This document shows, piece by piece, positions 42,481-53,213 of a stretch of DNA of 64,000 nucleotides. Positions within the stretch are counted from its first letter, which is position 1. Every line of letters begins with the position of its first letter. The stretch lies in contig BFEA01000375.1 in the NCBI GenBank assembly GCA_003427395.1, positions 1,272,113-1,336,112 of the forward strand. Reading direction: 5' to 3'. Both the position numbers and the translations under genes were made by a program. The notes below the pieces were generated by a model that did no database searches, was not told the origin of the DNA, and saw nothing but the letters and a program-made list of their open reading frames with translations. The stretch comes from Chara braunii. Its lineage: Eukaryota > Streptophyta > Charophyceae > Charales > Characeae.

Positions 42481-44242
42481 GGGCCAAGTCCCACATACAC
42501 CGTTGTGTTGATTTAGTTCAACGGTGTGACAGAGTTTAGGTGATTGAAAAAAAAAATTAAACCATTTTAGTTGATTTTTTTAATGTTATATTGTTTGTGA
42601 GGTTGGAATGAAAAAAAAAAAAAAAAAAACGTATCGGAATCATTGTGTTTTTTTTTTTATTCGCAACGCTAACAAATTTGATATCTTCATTAAGGCAGAT
42701 GATAAATTATAGTACCTGGTATCGCTCACAATTTTTTGAATGCACGTGGTCGGTGTGAAGGTTGTATGTGTGTGGGTCTTTGGGTCTAGCTATACTGCTT
42801 GTACTTTGCAGAAAACAAATATGAGCATTGAGGAAAAACATGAGAAGATACACTGCCTAAATTATCTTAGGCACAAACATGTGGTTTGTAGTGGAGCGAC
42901 ACCTTGGATAATGAAACCCGCAACTTTGGTATGTTCAAACATTATTCGAATTGGGTCACCATTGTCGGCTTAATACATCTGAACGTAGAGGGCAATTGTT
43001 TCTTTTTAATACTAGGTCGTTTCGGTGGGTGGATATTGCTGACATCATAACGTTGTTACATTTCAAACCTCGGAGGCGTTATCAAACAACTCCATCGCTG
43101 ATTGAGTTTCATTACCATAAGAGTTATTTTGTCGAAACCCAGTAGGTGAAATGGAGAGGATCGATACAAGTGTATCGTGCATCAAATTCCTTCATAAGGA
43201 ATATCTGCTTTGGAGGGTTATGCATGACATTTTGTTAGGCCATTATATACATATAGTGTGGGGACAGGGGTCCACACCATACACAGTGGGTTGCGGAAGG
43301 GGACAATAAGTGCTAAGGGGGGGGGGAATAAAATTAACACAAGAACCCTGCAATCTAATGATATCTCATTTTGTTTGTGAATTGTTGGAGACAATAAAGT
43401 GATGAATTTGAGCTACATACATCCAACTCAAACATCTTTAGCCCGAATCCGTCACTTGGTTCTTTCCAGCGTTCACAAAGAAAATGAACTGTCATTAAAT
43501 TTGCAGTGTCCTTGTATCTAATTGTGATGTATGTAGCCCCATTTCGTATCCTCATTCTTGGAAGCACAACACTCTTCGTTTCTCAAAACAGGGATGGACG
43601 GATGTGCCAAATGAGGATGGATAAATCGTAATATTAACGTATATATACCCCACTGTCCGTCAACCAAGAGCAAAAGGGATCACATGTGTCAACGTGGGTT
43701 GTTGGATTCCTGTGGATTTCACAGAGGTGCAGAGGTCAGACAATGATGACGTCCATAATTTTTTTTTAATGAGAATTTCACGGATGTAACATGAGAATCA
43801 TGGAAAGCACCGTTGCCCATATCTAGTTAAATAGAAGATGGACAGGGTAGGGGGCATTGTATTCCGATGGAGGGATTTTTCAGCACCTTTCTTGAACCAA
43901 AAAAAAAGAGAAAACTATGGCGCAGTCAAGGTTTGAGTTTGTAATTGCACTTGAGGCAAAAGGGCCGGTAATGCTGAATGTATATGACCTACGTTTTGGG
44001 TCCGGTGGGGTCGCGTAGGGGTGTGTTGTAATCGCGGGATTGCCTGAAGTGCAATTACAAACTGTTTTCGTGACTGCGCTGAAGTTACCCCCCCCAAAAA
44101 ACAAAAGTTTTTTCATTTTTTACACTAAAAGAACAACCCCTAGATGCGCAGCTCCCGATGCATCTCCAAATCCGCATGGTGTCACATGCGTTGTTCTAGT
44201 TCAGCGTTGAGCTGGCTCAGCGGTGTATGTGGGACTTGGCCC
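42481..44242. mobile_element. 1.76-kb TIR element
   Basis: GGGCCAAGTCCCACATACAC-CG at 42481-42502 is matched exactly in inverse by CG-GTGTATGTGGGACTTGGCCC at 44221-44242. A second inner inverted word (GTTCAACGGTG / CAGCGTTGAGCTGGCTCAGCG) is less exact. Inside, short frames (42740-43145 plus; 43355-43567 minus) might be decayed coding sequence, but I recognise no transposase domain. The MITE at 57820-58028 shares the TIR start GGGCCAAGTCCCAC, so both may be mobilised by one transposase encoded elsewhere. Confidence 0.75.
43920..44079. mobile_element. 160-bp foldback inside the TIR element
   Basis: GCGCAGTCA-N7-AGTTTGTAATTGCACTT (43920-43952) mirrors AAGTGCAATTACAAACT-N7-TGACTGCGC (44047-44079), and AGGCAA/TTGCCT extends the stem. 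It is a nested MITE-like hairpin. No obvious target duplication. Confidence 0.85.
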
Positions 44243-44302
44243 CAGGTTGTTTGTTGAGGGATTCGCGGCCTTTTTTATTTTATTTTATTTTATTTAAATT
44301 AT

Positions 44303-44425
44303 AATTTGGACCATTTCTTGATTTATGCCTGTCATCCTTGCGCAGGGGCCATGCTAATCTTCTTTGTATCGTTCCAATTTTAGCCATGCTAATCTTCTTT
44401 GTATCGTTCCATGTCCCGAAGGACC
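44303..44425 (-). pseudogene. U6 snRNA pseudogene with internal tandem duplication
   Basis: On the minus strand: GTCCTTCGGGACAT, then GGAACGATACAAAGAAGATT-AGCATGGC twice in tandem (28-nt repeat at 44383-44410 and 44348-44375, 35 bp apart), then CCCTGCGCAAGGATGACAGG and CATAAATCAAGAAATGGTCC. ACAGAGA has become ACAAAGA and the 3' end lacks a T-run terminator (AAATTATAATTT instead), so it should not be a functional U6. Upstream there is a two-copy 'GGGAGCATTT(C/T)ATTACAAAATTCAAAATG' repeat instead of a U6 promoter. Confidence 0.9.
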
Positions 44426-44855
44426 AGCCTCATTTTGAATTTTGTAATAAAATGCTCCCCATTTTGAATTTTGTAATGAAATGCTCCCCTTGTTTTTGTA
44501 CACGAAAAAAGGCAAAAAAAGGTACAGGAGCCACAGGAGGAACAAAACGAGGAAGTGATCTAACTGCCTCAGGGCGTACTCACGGTAGATCTTGGTCAGA
44601 TACAAGCACGTTCGGCCGTAAATGAGGTCAGACGCAGAGCTGCCTCATTTACCTTTTGCGTCTGGGCTGTCGCACGACTCCAAACCAAAACCGAACCTCC
44701 ACGTGTGGGGCATGGTCGGGTGGTGTATATAGGTTTTTGCTTTTCTTTTCGTTACTCGCGTGGGCCGATATATACAGTTTTCGGCTTTCCTTTTCGTTAC
44801 TCGCGTGGGCGGCGAGTTCCAAGTAAGCGGGCCCAGATAATTCAGAAATTACTCT

Positions 44856-44915
44856 ATCTGGACTCGAACCGAGGTCTGCATTTCAGCAGTTCGTCGGTGT
44901 GCCAACCTGGCTTTC
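44856..44915 (-). repeat. tRNA-derived SINE-like fragment, copy 1
   Basis: The minus strand reads CCAGGTTGGCACACCGACGA, then CTGCTGAAATGCAGACC (anticodon-arm-like, GAA in the loop), then GGTTCGAGTCCAGAT (B-box). Related copies at 51326-51391 and 55974-56036 share '..TTGGTACACC..GAAATACAGACC..TCCAGA'. The flanking sequence does not form a 7-bp acceptor stem, so this is not a tRNA gene. Confidence 0.6.
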
Positions 44916-44937
44916 GGACGCGATCGCTGTACCAGTG

Positions 44938-44990
44938 GTTCGCCGCCGCCCAGTGGCTCGGCGCCGCCCAGTGGCTCGGCGCCGCCGGAA
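44938..44990. repeat. Short GC-rich tandem repeat
   Basis: CGCCGCCCAGTGGCTCGG occurs in two adjacent copies, preceded by a partial one, next to the tRNA-like fragment. Confidence 0.85.
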
Positions 44991-45149
44991 TTTTCCGTTC
45001 TGACCATCTGCGGCCCCATCCTGAGATTGTGAGCTCCGCTTTCTTTATCACCCCTCCTCTCGCCCACTGTTGTTCTAATTGTCGACAATTCTTTTGGATC
45101 TCACTCGGGAGTATCGTTAGTTGAGCCCACAGGAGCGGCTTCTGCCCAA

Positions 45150-45152
<3 letters not shown>

Positions 45153-45199
<47 letters not shown>
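45153..45199. repeat. (GA)n microsatellite
   Basis: About 23 GA units with one interruption. Confidence 0.95.
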
Positions 45200-45589
45200 G
45201 CTCGTGAGAATGTTAACTTTTCACCACACTTTTTACCTGCGGTAAAAAAAGAGAACACGAGAAAAAAGAACTCAGTCTTTGGCGATCTAGAGTGATCGCT
45301 TTTCTGAAAGACAGCTGTGCTGCGATCACCGACTTCCGCCCTTGTCCCTTCTTTTCCTTGGTCATCTCCTTCTTCGTTCCTCCTCCTCCTCATCATGACC
45401 ATCGTCATCATCATATAATAATATAATTGAAACAACAAGATACTAGCATCATGAAAATGAGTAATTTATAATAACGATAACATGGGTCCCCTTCTCCACC
45501 TCGCTGATCCTTCTTCGACGCACTCACGGCTCCTCCTAAGCTGTGGACCTTCTCTCCTCCGTTCGCTACTTCTCTTCATCACCATCCCC

Positions 45590-45835
45590 TCCTCCTCTTC
45601 TCTCCTCTTCTCTCCTCTTCTCTCCTCTTCTCCTCTTCCCCTCTTCTCTTCTGTTCTCCTCGATTCCTCTCCTCTTTTCCTCTCCCCCTCCTCTTCTTCC
45701 TCTCCTCCTCCCCCCCTGCCCTCCTCTTCCTCTCCTCCTCGCTTCCTCTTCCTCTCCTCTCCTCTTCCTCTTCCTCTTCCTCTTCCTCTCCTCCTCCTCC
45801 TCCTCCTCCTCCTTCTCCACCTGCTCTCTTGATAT
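45590..45835. repeat. Pyrimidine-rich (TCC/TTCC)n low-complexity tract
   Basis: Almost pure C/T on the plus strand. Frames stay open on both strands for over 100 codons purely because of composition. Confidence 0.9.
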
Positions 45836-46676
45836 TCTTCTGTGTTTTGCCGTTCCGTTCTTCATCCTCATCGGCTTCTCTTCATCAGCTTCCTCGCTGT
45901 TATAGTCTCCTTCATTGTCCTCCCCTATATTATCCTCCCCTTTACTATCCTCCTGTTTATTATGCTCCTCCCTAGTGTCCTCCTCGTCCCCCTTCTCGTC
46001 GTCGTCCTCCTCTTCTTCATGACACTGCGGTCCTCATTTTTTTCCTTTGCGTATTTCCCGGTCTCCTTTCTTCTCCTTGTCCCCCATGGTCCCTGTTCAG
46101 GTCCCTGTTTTTTTTCTTTTCCCGGTAGCGTCTATTTTCTTCTGTTTCTGTTTGGGTTTGGCTTATGTGATGTCCTGGACGTCTGTACCGCGCTCGACAC
46201 TTGCGTGTGCGCATCCTTCTTGCCGTACCTTTTCCCCTACTTCTCTTTTCACACCTATTTCCTCTACTTTTCTGTTCACATCTAGTAGGTTTTTAAGCTG
46301 ATAATCCTCTCCTCGCAATGGTGAAATGCGAAAACACCCGACGAACCCCCTGATGGTTAAGGAGAAAACCGTGGAAGGAATGGAACTGGTGGCGTACATG
46401 GAGGACCCGGGGGGGGAGAAGGGAGAGTGAGGACGATCATCAATGCTTGTCGTGTAAGCAATGGAACGCTTGCTCATCATAGCTCGCAATCAAACGGAGT
46501 CTGACGACATGTTCCTTTGGATTAAGGATCGGTGGAGGAATGATGGTTGGCCGCAGGGCAACCTTGTGGCTCGTTGGAGGGGGGCAGGGGTGCGCAGCAT
46601 AATCATAGCAAATACGCCGCGAGGCTTTGGGGGGAGGATGTGTGTGAGAGAGAAGGAAAGAGAGCGACCATGCGTG
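45836..46676. other. No recognisable gene before the gap
   Basis: T- and C-rich sequence continuing the low-complexity region, with a 147-codon hydrophobic frame (45842-46285) attributable to composition. Confidence 0.5.
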
Positions 46677-47611
46677 NNNNNNNNNNNNNNNNNNNNNNNN
46701 NNNNNNNNNNNNNNNNNNNNNNNNNNNNNNNNNNNNNNNNNNNNNNNNNNNNNNNNNNNNNNNNNNNNNNNNNNNNNNNNNNNNNNNNNNNNNNNNNNNN
46801 NNNNNNNNNNNNNNNNNNNNNNNNNNNNNNNNNNNNNNNNNNNNNNNNNNNNNNNNNNNNNNNNNNNNNNNNNNNNNNNNNNNNNNNNNNNNNNNNNNNN
46901 NNNNNNNNNNNNNNNNNNNNNNNNNNNNNNNNNNNNNNNNNNNNNNNNNNNNNNNNNNNNNNNNNNNNNNNNNNNNNNNNNNNNNNNNNNNNNNNNNNNN
47001 NNNNNNNNNNNNNNNNNNNNNNNNNNNNNNNNNNNNNNNNNNNNNNNNNNNNNNNNNNNNNNNNNNNNNNNNNNNNNNNNNNNNNNNNNNNNNNNNNNNN
47101 NNNNNNNNNNNNNNNNNNNNNNNNNNNNNNNNNNNNNNNNNNNNNNNNNNNNNNNNNNNNNNNNNNNNNNNNNNNNNNNNNNNNNNNNNNNNNNNNNNNN
47201 NNNNNNNNNNNNNNNNNNNNNNNNNNNNNNNNNNNNNNNNNNNNNNNNNNNNNNNNNNNNNNNNNNNNNNNNNNNNNNNNNNNNNNNNNNNNNNNNNNNN
47301 NNNNNNNNNNNNNNNNNNNNNNNNNNNNNNNNNNNNNNNNNNNNNNNNNNNNNNNNNNNNNNNNNNNNNNNNNNNNNNNNNNNNNNNNNNNNNNNNNNNN
47401 NNNNNNNNNNNNNNNNNNNNNNNNNNNNNNNNNNNNNNNNNNNNNNNNNNNNNNNNNNNNNNNNNNNNNNNNNNNNNNNNNNNNNNNNNNNNNNNNNNNN
47501 NNNNNNNNNNNNNNNNNNNNNNNNNNNNNNNNNNNNNNNNNNNNNNNNNNNNNNNNNNNNNNNNNNNNNNNNNNNNNNNNNNNNNNNNNNNNNNNNNNNN
47601 NNNNNNNNNNN
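46677..47611. other. Assembly gap (935 N)
   Basis: An unbroken run of N. Frames reported through it are meaningless. It sits at the edge of pyrimidine-rich minisatellites, a typical place for assembly to fail. Confidence 0.99.
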
Positions 47612-47744
47612 CCCCCCTCTTCCACGTTTCCTCCCATGCTCGTGAGTGACTATTTACTTAAGTCTTCCTACACATTTACCCCTACTTCATCTATGTAGAG
47701 GAAGTGCGTGCCGAGCGCTCTGAGCGCTCCCTCTTCCTATACAT

Positions 47745-47950
47745 CTGCCTATTGATAGATACTGCCATAGACCTCTCCTCTTCCTCTTGATATATGCAGC
47801 CATAGACCTCTTCATATACATCTGCCTATTGATAGATGCAGCCATAGACGCTTCCTACCGGCTCTTGCTGCGCTCTTCGTCCTTTCCCTGTTCTCTTGCT
47901 GCGCCCTTACTCCATTCCTTTAGATAGATGCAGGCATAAACGTTTCTTCC
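47745..47950. repeat. Diverged tandem repeat (GATAGATGCAGCCATAGAC)
   Basis: The words GATAGATACTGCCATAGAC, GATATATGCAGCCATAGAC, GATAGATGCAGCCATAGAC and GATAGATGCAGGCATAAAC occur at about 47754, 47788, 47830 and 47922, separated by CTCTTCC-type spacers. Confidence 0.85.
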
Positions 47951-47960
47951 CAGCCATTGC

Positions 47961-48067
47961 ACCTATAGATGAGTGCAGCCAGACCGCTGCGACCCGACTA
48001 TGTTACCTCGATGCTTGCTCCAGGTCGCAGCGGTCTGGCGGCACTCCCTTAGCACTCATCTATAGGT
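47961..48067. repeat. 107-nt imperfect hairpin with two perfect 16-bp stems
   Basis: ACCTATAGATGAGTGC (47961-47976) pairs with GCACTCATCTATAGGT (48052-48067). CCAGACCGCTGCGACC (47979-47994) pairs with GGTCGCAGCGGTCTGG (48023-48038). The loop is 28 nt. It could be a small MITE or a miRNA-type foldback. Its outer stem resembles the adjacent GATAGATGCAG repeat. Confidence 0.85.
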
Positions 48068-48356
48068 CGTCTAAATGCTCAGCACAGGGAAACATAGTAC
48101 CGGACACAGAGGACCGGTACTTACGCATGTTATCACTTCACAACAACTCCCTTAGCGTGTCGCTCCTAAGGAGTGCCATCGGGTCACACGTCATGTCAAA
48201 GCTTTCAGTGCCTTTCACCTTCTCCGCTTTCCAACCGGGTGCTGGCTCTGTGTGCGCATCATCATGTCATGTATGCATGTACGCTTGCTTCGTCGTCCAA
48301 GTCGTGGACGTTGTACACCAGATCTTATTTTCTCCCTTCTTTTCCGGCCCATAGCA

Positions 48357-49120
48357 CCTTCCCCCTTTCTCCCGCCGTCTTCGTCAATTCCTCTTCTTCT
48401 TCTTCTTCTACTTCTTCTTCTTATGTCGCCTGGAAGGTTGCTGCTGGTTCTCTCCTCTCCTCCCTTTCTCCCCCTCCCTTTATCCTGCTCCGTTTTTCTC
48501 TCTTCGTCTTCCTCTTCGTTTTTTCTTCTTATTCTTCTTATGTTTTTGAAAGGTGGGTTTATCATTTTGCCTCTTGTTCTTCTCCTTCTCCTCCTCTTCC
48601 TCCCTCTTGCCCCCTTCTTCTGTCTTCCCTCTTCGTCTTCCTCTTCTTTTTTTCTTCTTATTCTTCTTATGTTGCCTGAAAGGTGGCTTGTCCATCATTT
48701 TGCCCTCTTGTTCTTCTCCTTCTCCTCCTCCTCCTCCCTCTTGCCCCCTTCTTCTGTCTTCCGCTTCTCTTGCCTGAAAGTTTCTCTGATCCCTCCCTAT
48801 GGCCCTCTTCTTCTTCTTCTTCTTCTTCTTCGTCTTCTTCTGTGCCCTCATTCTCCTCCTCCTCCTCCCTTTTGATTCATTCTTCTCCGTCTTCTGCTTA
48901 TGTTTCCTGAAAGTTTCTCTCGTGCCTCCCTTTGGCCCTCTTCTCCTCCTTCTCCTCCTTCTCCTCCTCCTTCTTCTCCTTCTTCTCCTTCTTTTTCTTC
49001 TCTTTCTTGTGTTTGCTCAAAGGTTGTTTCGTCTTCCTGCCTTTCACCATTCTTTCGATTCCTCCTTCCCCTCTTTCTCGTCTTCGTCGGTTTGTCGCGT
49101 GGATGTTTGCCCATTGACGG
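48357..49120. repeat. Pyrimidine-rich minisatellite (~110-125-bp units)
   Basis: The word TTCTTATGTYGCCTGAAAGGT or a decayed form recurs at about 48420, 48535, 48664, 48770, 48897 and 49006. Each is followed by CCTC..TTGCCC..TTCTTCT-type pyrimidine sequence. Open frames on both strands are by-products. Confidence 0.8.
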
Positions 49121-49546
49121 GTAATCTGATTCGTTTTACTGTAATTCTACTCTTGTCCCATGTTTTGATCTGGTGGTGGTTCTTTTTCTTTTGCTCTATC
49201 TGTTGTTCGTGGTAGGGCAAGAACGGGAGCGGTGTCCCGCACTCATTCAGCTTTTCTTCGCCTTCCTCCTCCTCCTCCTCCTCGTGTTACCATCGCCGCA
49301 CTCGTTCTCCTCGTGTTACCATCGCCGCAAGAAATGTGGGAGGACCCGAGCCATCGCCGCGACAGTCTGCACCCGCTCTTGTCCATTTCTCATTTCTTCG
49401 TCATTCTTTGCTTCTCGTTAAGAGTTTTTCGAGCAATAACATCAGAGAAGTCCTTTTATCCACCTCTTCTTTTTCTCCCTCCCGCCGTTCTCGTCCTTAT
49501 CCGTTCTGTCTCCCTCTCGTGATGTCAGCGATCCTCTACTTTTCTT

Positions 49547-49587
<41 letters not shown>

Positions 49588-50546
49588 TTCTTCTGCTGCT
49601 GCTGCTGCTGCTGCTGCTTTCTCTTCGTCGTCATCTTGGATGGAGCACGCTTGTGCATTTCGGTGACACTACTTTGCGTTTCCTCCCTCATGGAGTCGTT
49701 ACTTCGACTTTGTTTCTCTTCCTCGTCTTCCTCCTCCTCTTTCTTCTCCTCTCTTCGGCGTTCTTCTTCCTCCTGCTCCGCCTCTCCTTTGCTCCTCTTT
49801 CTCTTTCATCTCTTTCCTCGTCCTGCGCCTTTCCTGATAAGCCTTCTTCCCTTGTTCCTTCTTTTCCCCTAGTCCTCTTTTCTCTTCTCCTCGTGCTCTT
49901 CTTCGTCTTGTTCTTGCCTCTCCTCTTCGTTCTCTTCCTCGTCCCTCGTCCTCTTTCTCCTTCTTCTTCCACCCTTCCACGCCCTCTCTTCCCTTGTGTG
50001 ACGGCTTTCTAGATCCTCTGCACACGCGTGCGTTCTCTCACCCCGCTTATCCCACTTCGCTAGTCTTCTTCCCCCTTTCTTTTGCAGTTCTTCCTCCCCT
50101 CCATCCTCTCTTTCTTCATCGTTCTATGTGCATGGTTTTGGTGTTCCGCCCCCTTGAAGAACCACCTCCCCCTCTTAGAAGACCCCCCCTCCCTCCCCCC
50201 CCCTTCCCCCTGCCCCTCTTTTTTCTCTTCTTCCTACCAGTCAATGTGTCTCCTCGTTTTCCCTCTTCCACGTTCTCTTTTCTTCCTCCTTACGTTGCCC
50301 CCATGGGTGTTCAGCTCCTCCCACACGAGTGCAATGAACGTGTATTGACTTTTGCTGCTCAACAATGAAGAGGGCCGATGGCGATGAGCAGTTGGCTGAC
50401 CAACTACTCTCATCATGCCGGTGGCCAAGAGTCTCCCTGGAAAGGGGAGAGAAAAGGGGGGGTGGGAAGGGGGAGGGAGGAGGAGGGTAGCGAGGCGCAC
50501 AATCGACACCACACCAATGCGGAGGAAAAGAGCTTGAGGAGGGGGG

Positions 50547-50549
<3 letters not shown>
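49121..50549. other. Pyrimidine-rich sequence, no recognisable gene
   Basis: A 30-bp duplication CTCGTGTTACCATCGCCGCA occurs at about 49282 and 49312. (TTC)n followed by (CTG)8 lies at about 49550-49618. The remainder is C/T-rich. Frames of 120-178 codons have serine/leucine/phenylalanine composition typical of CT-rich DNA. Confidence 0.5.
49560..49618. repeat. (TTC)n-(CTG)n trinucleotide tract
   Basis: About nine TTC followed directly by about eight CTG units. Confidence 0.95.

Positions 50550-50634
<85 letters not shown>
50550..50634. repeat. (GA)n microsatellite
   Basis: About 42 uninterrupted GA units. Confidence 0.97.
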
Positions 50635-50635
<1 letters not shown>

Positions 50636-51325
50636 TTCTAAACATCTATGATCGGACGGTCCTCACCCTTGCCTATTTCCTATGATCTGTCTTCTTAGGC
50701 AGGCGTCTCCTCCTTGTTCCTCTACCTTGCTGTTGCGTTGCCCTTGGTGTCTCCTAGATCGTGATAGGCCACACTCTGTTCTTTTTCTCCGTCCCCTTCA
50801 CTCCTCTGGTCCTTTTCCTCTTCAAATCTTTCCCTTGCCACCGTTTTGTTCGTTTGCCTGTTTGTGTGTTTGTCTTCCCCTTCCCCCCCCGCCCTTTACC
50901 TCCCTCTCCTTCCACCCCCTCAACGCCCATTGTTTCTTTGCCCTAATTTTATGTATCTGCATTCTACCCGTCATGTCTCAGTGAGTTTGAGGCAACCCCC
51001 TTCTCCTCTCTGGTACTCCTTTACTCTACCCTGCTGCTAACATTTTTCGATATCCCTACCTTACCGCCCTCTTCCGCGCCCTGTTCCCTATCCTGCTCGT
51101 ATGCCCCTTCCATTTGTTTTCTCCCTATTTTCATCCTCCTCCTTTTCTTCTCTCTCTCCCTCGTATGCCCCTTCTTCATCCACTTTGTTTCCCGGTTTCT
51201 CCCTGTCTTCGTTCTCCTTCTCGGTTCTCCTCTCCTCTCTCTTCCTCCTCTGCCCCTTCCGTATCCACTCTGTATCCTAGTTTGCCTTTTTCTTTTGTTC
51301 TCTTCTTATTCTGTTCAGCTGATTG

Positions 51326-51391
51326 CATCTGGATTTGGACGCCGGTCTGTATTTCGACATTTCAATGGTGTACCAACTGAGCTAAGGCCCT
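51326..51391 (-). repeat. tRNA-derived SINE-like fragment, copy 2
   Basis: The minus strand reads GGGCCTTAGCTCAGTTGGTA (a good A-box/D-arm), CACCATTGAAATGTCGAAAT, ACAGACC, then GTCCAAATCCAGATG (B-box-like). It is the clearest tRNA resemblance of the three related copies, but the acceptor stem and anticodon stem do not pair. Confidence 0.65.
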
Positions 51392-51639
51392 TTGGTTTGT
51401 TCCCTATTTTTATGGCTTCATTTCCTATGTCATCACTATGATGCAGTCCCTTCCACTTCAGCTATCCACCACCACCTCGTCGTCGTCGTCCTCCTCCTCC
51501 TCCTCCTTTTTACGTCCTGTCTTGTTATTGCAGTTCGTTATAGTTTCATGGCTTCCTTTTCTCTGTGGCCTCCTCACACTGTTTCGCTATCCGTCTCCGT
51601 TTGCGTTGTCCTCCTCTTAGCGCTCCCCCCCCTCTCCCT

Positions 51640-51960
51640 CTGTGACAGTCCTACCTCGATAATCCCTCCTCCTCCTCCTACATCTCGCCATTAACACCTT
51701 CGGTGTGAGAAAAATAAAAAACACGTTAGGTGTGGATCCCCGCCATCCGTCTCAGCTTGCTTCTCCTCCTCTTAGCGCTCCTCAACCACCCCATCCCCTT
51801 ACCTTTTCTCTCTCCCCTTGCCCTCCTAAACCCCAGAGGCCGGGATGGCTCTGTGACAGTACCTCGATAATCCCTCCTCCTCCTCCATCTCTCCATTAAC
51901 ACCTTTGGTGTGAGAAAAATAAAAAATAAAAATGTTAGGTGTGGATCCCCTCCTGTCTCT
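51640..51960. repeat. Two-copy ~205-bp tandem duplication
   Basis: TACCTCGATAATCCCTCCTC...CATTAACACCTTYGGTGTGAG-AAAAATAAAAAA..GTTAGGTGTGGATCCCC occurs at about 51652-51738 and 51850-51950. AACACC-TTY-GGTGT is a small hairpin in each. 'CTCCTCTTAGCGCTCC' precedes both. Confidence 0.85.
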
Positions 51961-52504
51961 CTCTTTGCCTCCAGTTGCCTTAACTCTGTCATCTTTCCTA
52001 GGCCCCTTGGTTCTTTTTCCTTTTTTCTTCCGGTTCCATTCCGCTTTTTCGCTCTTCCTGCTGTTCGACCTTACCTCTTTTTGTCAGTTGTTCAGTCCTG
52101 TAAGGTCCTACCGTCTTGCCCCGAACACAACGCACCCACATTTTTCTGTATCGGGCCGGAAACATGTCTTGTATACGTTCATTTTCAGGGTGCGTTATGT
52201 TCGGGGGAAGACGGCAGTAATCCTCCTCTGCCTTTCTACCTACCTACCCTTCACCACCGCTACCACTACAACCTCCATCAACTCGTATATGCTTCTTTTG
52301 CTAGCCTCCCTTCTACTGCCCTGTGGGTCCTTGTTGGGCCCATAGCGACCCTGGGACTGAAGGTGGAATTCGCTTGCAGCTGGATATTTCAAATCCACAA
52401 CCCCCTTCTAGATGACCTGTGGGTCCTTGTTGGGCGCGGGGAGGAAGTGTTGGTTTGAATTTTTCTTCCTTTTCCTGAGTCCAACCAGCAACTCCGTCAA
52501 TCTG

Positions 52505-52505
<1 letters not shown>

Positions 52506-52562
<57 letters not shown>
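52506..52562. repeat. (CT)n microsatellite
   Basis: About 28 uninterrupted CT units, opposite in polarity to the (GA)n at 50550. Confidence 0.97.
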
Positions 52563-52566
<4 letters not shown>

Positions 52567-53006
52567 GCTTGTCTTCCGCCTGCTTGCCCATTTTGCACAG
52601 GTTTGAAGCATTAGTGTGATGTCCAGGTTACCTTCTCGTTCCCTCCACGTTCTGCCCCCTCCTCCATCCCCTGGTCCTCAGGGCAGACTTAGCCTAGGAT
52701 CGTTCTAAATTTATCTGACAGCAATTATGGCCAGATCTGGATGAATCTGACCGCAATCACGTCCAGATCTTAGTATAAAAAGTCAAGAGTGTGAGTGTGC
52801 CCTCGTTCCTCTTCTCGTCCTTTGCTGGCCTCGTTATCCTCCTCCTCTTCCCGTCTTGTCCCTGCCCCTACTAGCCTTCTTTTCGTTTCTGGTCGGTCCT
52901 TGGCTCTGGCTTACAGAGGATTCTCTCCTCGTTGACTGGGGACGTCATGTTTTAGGTCAAACAACCGAAACAGTCGTACTACCGTCTTCGCCCAAATAGA
53001 ACGCCT
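52563..53006. other. No recognisable gene
   Basis: Local partial inverted/direct word pair CCAGATCT..ATCTGACCGCAATCACGTCCAGATCT at about 52731-52772. Otherwise unremarkable. Confidence 0.4.
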
Positions 53007-53084
53007 GGTCATTATAGCTGTATTTAGTCCCGTCATTAGAGCTGTATTTGGGGTATCTTCAGTCTAAATATAACTATAATGACC
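53007..53084. mobile_element. Small foldback, GGTCATTATAG family, copy 1
   Basis: GGTCATTATAGCTGTATTT (53007) mirrors AAATATAACTATAATGACC (ending 53084), with an inner duplication GTCATTAGAGCTGTATTT. It shares the preceding word ATAGAACGCCYGGTCATT with the copy at 58138. Confidence 0.75.
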
Positions 53085-53213
53085 CTATGGTGGGGAAGGT
53101 GGTGGGACCTGGCTCCCTGAGAGTGCTTGAAACTGGGCCGTCATATGGGTCAACAAGTAAAGTCGTGGTGTGAGTGTCCTTGGGCATATCTACTACATTG
53201 TGGGGCGGTCTTT

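Noticed and set aside
42740-43145. Possible transposase remnant inside the 1.76-kb element
   Set aside because: Two short frames with His/Cys residues but no DDE or zinc-finger pattern I can defend.
46461-47698. 340-395-codon frames across 46461-47698
   Set aside because: They are made of the 935-N gap. No sequence supports them.
45482-50645. Many 60-178-codon frames rich in Ser/Leu/Phe or Arg/Glu/Lys on opposite strands
   Set aside because: They mirror each other across CT/GA-rich low-complexity DNA and microsatellites, so the open frames follow from composition.
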